Source: Ruminococcaceae bacterium UBA4306 (lineage in GTDB: Bacteria > Bacillota > Clostridia > Oscillospirales > Acutalibacteraceae). From it: DNA of 6,534 nucleotides. Positions 4,995-6,534 of the stretch are shown one piece after another (within the stretch, counting starts at the first letter, position 1; each line of letters starts with the position of its first letter). The notes below the pieces were generated by a model. The model was not told the DNA's origin. It did no database searches and saw nothing but the letters and a program-made list of their open reading frames with translations. The translations under genes were made by a program, and so were the position numbers. The DNA lies in NCBI GenBank assembly GCA_002394725.1, contig DGUQ01000144.1, positions 1-6,534 on the forward strand, given 5' to 3'.

Positions 4995-6061
4995 TGATGA
5001 CTGCGATTCAGAGAATACAGGAATTCCTGCCCGATGACACGACCGCCGCACTGGTGACGAGCGACGTGAACCGCCGCTACCTCAGCGGATTTTCATCCTC
5101 CGCAGGCGCGATTCTTGTGACGAAAAACCGATCTGTATTGATGCTAGATTTCCGCTATTATGAGGCGGCGACCCGATGTGTAGAGCCGCCGCTTGAAGTG
5201 GTGCTCTTTACTCGGTTGATCGATGATCTGAATCGCCTTTTTCTTGATGAAAAGATTCAGTCGGTGGTTATCGAGGACGAGACCATGACGGTCGCGCGTC
5301 TTCACGAGTTGGAGGAAGCGTTCATCCCTGCTGTCCTCACCGACGGACTGTCCGCCGAGCTGAATCGGATCAGAATGCGCAAATCCGCGTCGGAGATCGA
5401 GAGGATCATCACCGCCCAGCGTATCACCGAACGCGCCTATACCGAGGTGCTCAATATCCTCAAGCCCGGTGTCACGGAGCGGCATATCGCGGTCGAGCTC
5501 GAGCATTTGATCAAGGTCTACGGCGGCGAGCGCGTCGCGTTCGATCTGATCTGTGTGACGGGGAAGAACACCTCTCTGCCGCACGGCGTTCCCGGGGATC
5601 GCGTCGTCAAAAAGGGCGATTTCTTCACCTTCGATATTGGCGCGGTATACGAGGGCTACCACAGCGATATGACCCGTACCGTTGCCGTCGGCAGCGCCAC
5701 CGACGAGATGCGCATGATCTATGAGACCGTCCTGCAGGCGCACCTCAAAGCGCTGCAGGCGATCAAAGCAGGCAACACCGCCGCCGATGTGGATATCGCC
5801 GCGCGCGACCATATCGAGAGCTGCGGCTACGGCGAGTACTTCGGTCACAGCACCGGTCACGGCGTCGGACTGGATATCCATGAAGCGCCCTCGGTCTACA
5901 AAACGAACAAGACCGTGCTCAAGGATAACATGGTCATCACCGATGAACCCGGCATCTATCTGCCCGAACGATTCGGCGTCCGTATCGAGGACATGGTGCT
6001 GGTGCAGGGCGATACCCCCGTTGATCTTGCCAAGATTCCCAAGGAGTTCACCATTATTTAA
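4994..6061 (+). CDS. M24-family Xaa-Pro aminopeptidase/dipeptidase (PepP/PepQ/YqhT-like)
   Basis: Complete 355-aa cytosolic metallopeptidase expected to cleave the bond between an N-terminal residue and proline. Residues 1 to about 125 form the creatinase/prolidase N-domain (SDVNRRYLSGFSSSAG). The rest is the pita-bread catalytic domain with all five dimetal ligands visible: D214 (FDIGA), D225 (HSDMTRT), H289 (STGHGVG), E318 (DEPGIY) and E332 (VRIEDM). H197 (LPHGVP) matches the conserved catalytic-site histidine. Length is that of the Bacillus YqhT-type enzymes. The start is ATG 4994, or 4997 as the next codon; 4994 overlaps the lipoprotein stop (TAATG). There is no strong Shine-Dalgarno, so coupling to the upstream gene is likely. 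efp follows 117 nt downstream, as yqhT–efp does in Bacillus subtilis. Whether it is an aminopeptidase or a prolidase cannot be settled from sequence. Confidence 0.92.
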   Translation: MMTAIQRIQEFLPDDTTAALVTSDVNRRYLSGFSSSAGAILVTKNRSVLMLDFRYYEAATRCVEPPLEVVLFTRLIDDLNRLFLDEKIQSVVIEDETMTVARLHELEEAFIPAVLTDGLSAELNRIRMRKSASEIERIITAQRITERAYTEVLNILKPGVTERHIAVELEHLIKVYGGERVAFDLICVTGKNTSLPHGVPGDRVVKKGDFFTFDIGAVYEGYHSDMTRTVAVGSATDEMRMIYETVLQAHLKALQAIKAGNTAADVDIAARDHIESCGYGEYFGHSTGHGVGLDIHEAPSVYKTNKTVLKDNMVITDEPGIYLPERFGVRIEDMVLVQGDTPVDLAKIPKEFTII

Positions 6062-6090
6062 GCTATCCTTGATATATTTCTTTGAAAGTA

Positions 6091-6120
6091 TTGACTTTTT
6101 CCGTGCTTTCCCTGTATAAT
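6091..6120 (+). promoter_or_regulatory. Promoter for efp
   Basis: TTGACT (6091-6096, one mismatch) and TATAAT (6115-6120, perfect) have an 18-nt spacer. Transcription should start near 6126-6128, giving a leader of about 52 nt. No terminator separates it from the peptidase gene, so efp may also receive read-through. Confidence 0.82.
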
Positions 6121-6133
6121 AATTGAGTTAAGG

Positions 6134-6146
6134 CGCTCTTTGAGCG
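6134..6146 (+). other. Small hairpin in the efp leader
   Basis: CGCTC (6134-6138) pairs with GAGCG (6142-6146) around TTT, close to the predicted 5' end of the efp mRNA. It may only protect the transcript end. No T-run follows, so it is not a terminator. Confidence 0.4.
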
Positions 6147-6164
6147 TGTAATGCTATGATATTT

Positions 6165-6170
6165 AGGAGG
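6165..6170 (+). promoter_or_regulatory. efp ribosome binding site
   Basis: AGGAGG lies 8 nt before the ATG at 6179 and only 2 nt before an in-frame ATG at 6173. Spacing favours the start at 6179, which also gives the standard EF-P N-terminus [10 protein letters not shown]. Confidence 0.88.
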
Positions 6171-6178
6171 AAATGATT

Positions 6179-6534
6179 ATGATTTCTGCCGGCGATTTCA
6201 GAAACGGCGTAACTTTCGAGATGGATGGACAGGTTGTTTCCATCATCGAATTCCAGCATGTAAAGCCCGGTAAGGGCGCCGCTTTTGTCAGAACTAAGAT
6301 CCGCAACGTCATCACCGGTGCGGTTGTTGAAAAGACCTTCAACCCCAACGACAAGTACCCCACCGCTTTCATTGACAGAAAGGATATGGAGTACAGCTAC
6401 AATGACGGTGATCTTTACTACTTCATGGATACCGAGACATGGGAGCAGATCCCGATCAACGCTTCTATCCTGGGCGACAGCTTTAAGTTTGTCAAAGAGA
6501 ACATGACCTGCAAGGTGCTGTCCTACAAGGGCAA
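6179..6534 (+). CDS. efp: Translation elongation factor P (3'-truncated by the window edge)
   Basis: The first 118 residues of EF-P, which binds between the ribosomal P and E sites and relieves stalling at consecutive prolines. The visible part covers the KOW-like domain I ([31 protein letters not shown]) and most of the OB-fold domain II ([25 protein letters not shown], then [11 protein letters not shown]). Domain III should lie beyond the window; a full protein is about 185 aa. The loop carries PGKG with K32 at the tip, the residue that in B. subtilis is modified with 5-aminopentanol. No modifying enzyme is encoded in this window. The frame is open to the end with no defect. The gene has its own promoter and a strong ribosome binding site, and sits next to a proline-directed peptidase. 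Confidence 0.97.
   Translation, partial: MISAGDFRNGVTFEMDGQVVSIIEFQHVKPGKGAAFVRTKIRNVITGAVVEKTFNPNDKYPTAFIDRKDMEYSYNDGDLYYFMDTETWEQIPINASILGDSFKFVKENMTCKVLSYKG

Overview
The window looks like a chromosomal housekeeping segment from a low-G+C Gram-positive (Firmicutes) bacterium, most likely a gut-type member of the Clostridia (Ruminococcaceae/Oscillospiraceae-like). The reasons are the order yqeK–rsfS–leuS, strong AGGAGG-type ribosome binding sites, TTGACA/TATAAT promoters, the M24 peptidase–efp pair also seen in Bacillus, the EF-P loop sequence PGKG, and a moderately GC-rich third codon position. This placement is inferred from protein character and synteny, not from a search.

Layout, all genes on the + strand. 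1-190 is non-coding and holds an unusual set of overlapping inverted repeats. 203-763 encodes a YqeK-type HD-domain Ap4A hydrolase. 764-854 is a spacer with a four-copy heptamer repeat and a GC-rich hairpin. 855-1211 encodes the ribosomal silencing factor RsfS. 1217-1356 is a roughly 140-bp palindromic, MITE-like element filling the gap to leuS. 1396-3816 is a complete leucyl-tRNA synthetase gene closed by a textbook intrinsic terminator. A consensus promoter at 4015-4043 then drives rpsU (4098-4274), which has its own terminator. A further promoter (4327-4355) drives a small lipoprotein gene (4413-4994). That gene overlaps by one base an M24-family Xaa-Pro-type peptidase gene (4994-6061). A last promoter (6091-6120) precedes efp, which runs off the right end of the window.

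The theme is translation. RsfS and S21 act on the ribosome, LeuRS charges tRNA, EF-P rescues ribosomes at polyproline, and YqeK removes Ap4A, a by-product of aminoacyl-tRNA synthetases. The proline-directed peptidase beside efp may be functionally linked through proline-rich proteins or may only be a conserved neighbour. The lipoprotein is the one gene I cannot assign to a function.

No phage, transposase, CRISPR array, rRNA or tRNA gene was seen. The less ordinary material lies between the genes: the alternative-pairing palindromes at 4-170, the MITE-like element at 1217-1356, the heptamer array overlapping the yqeK stop codon, and a possible hairpin over the rpsU ribosome binding site.
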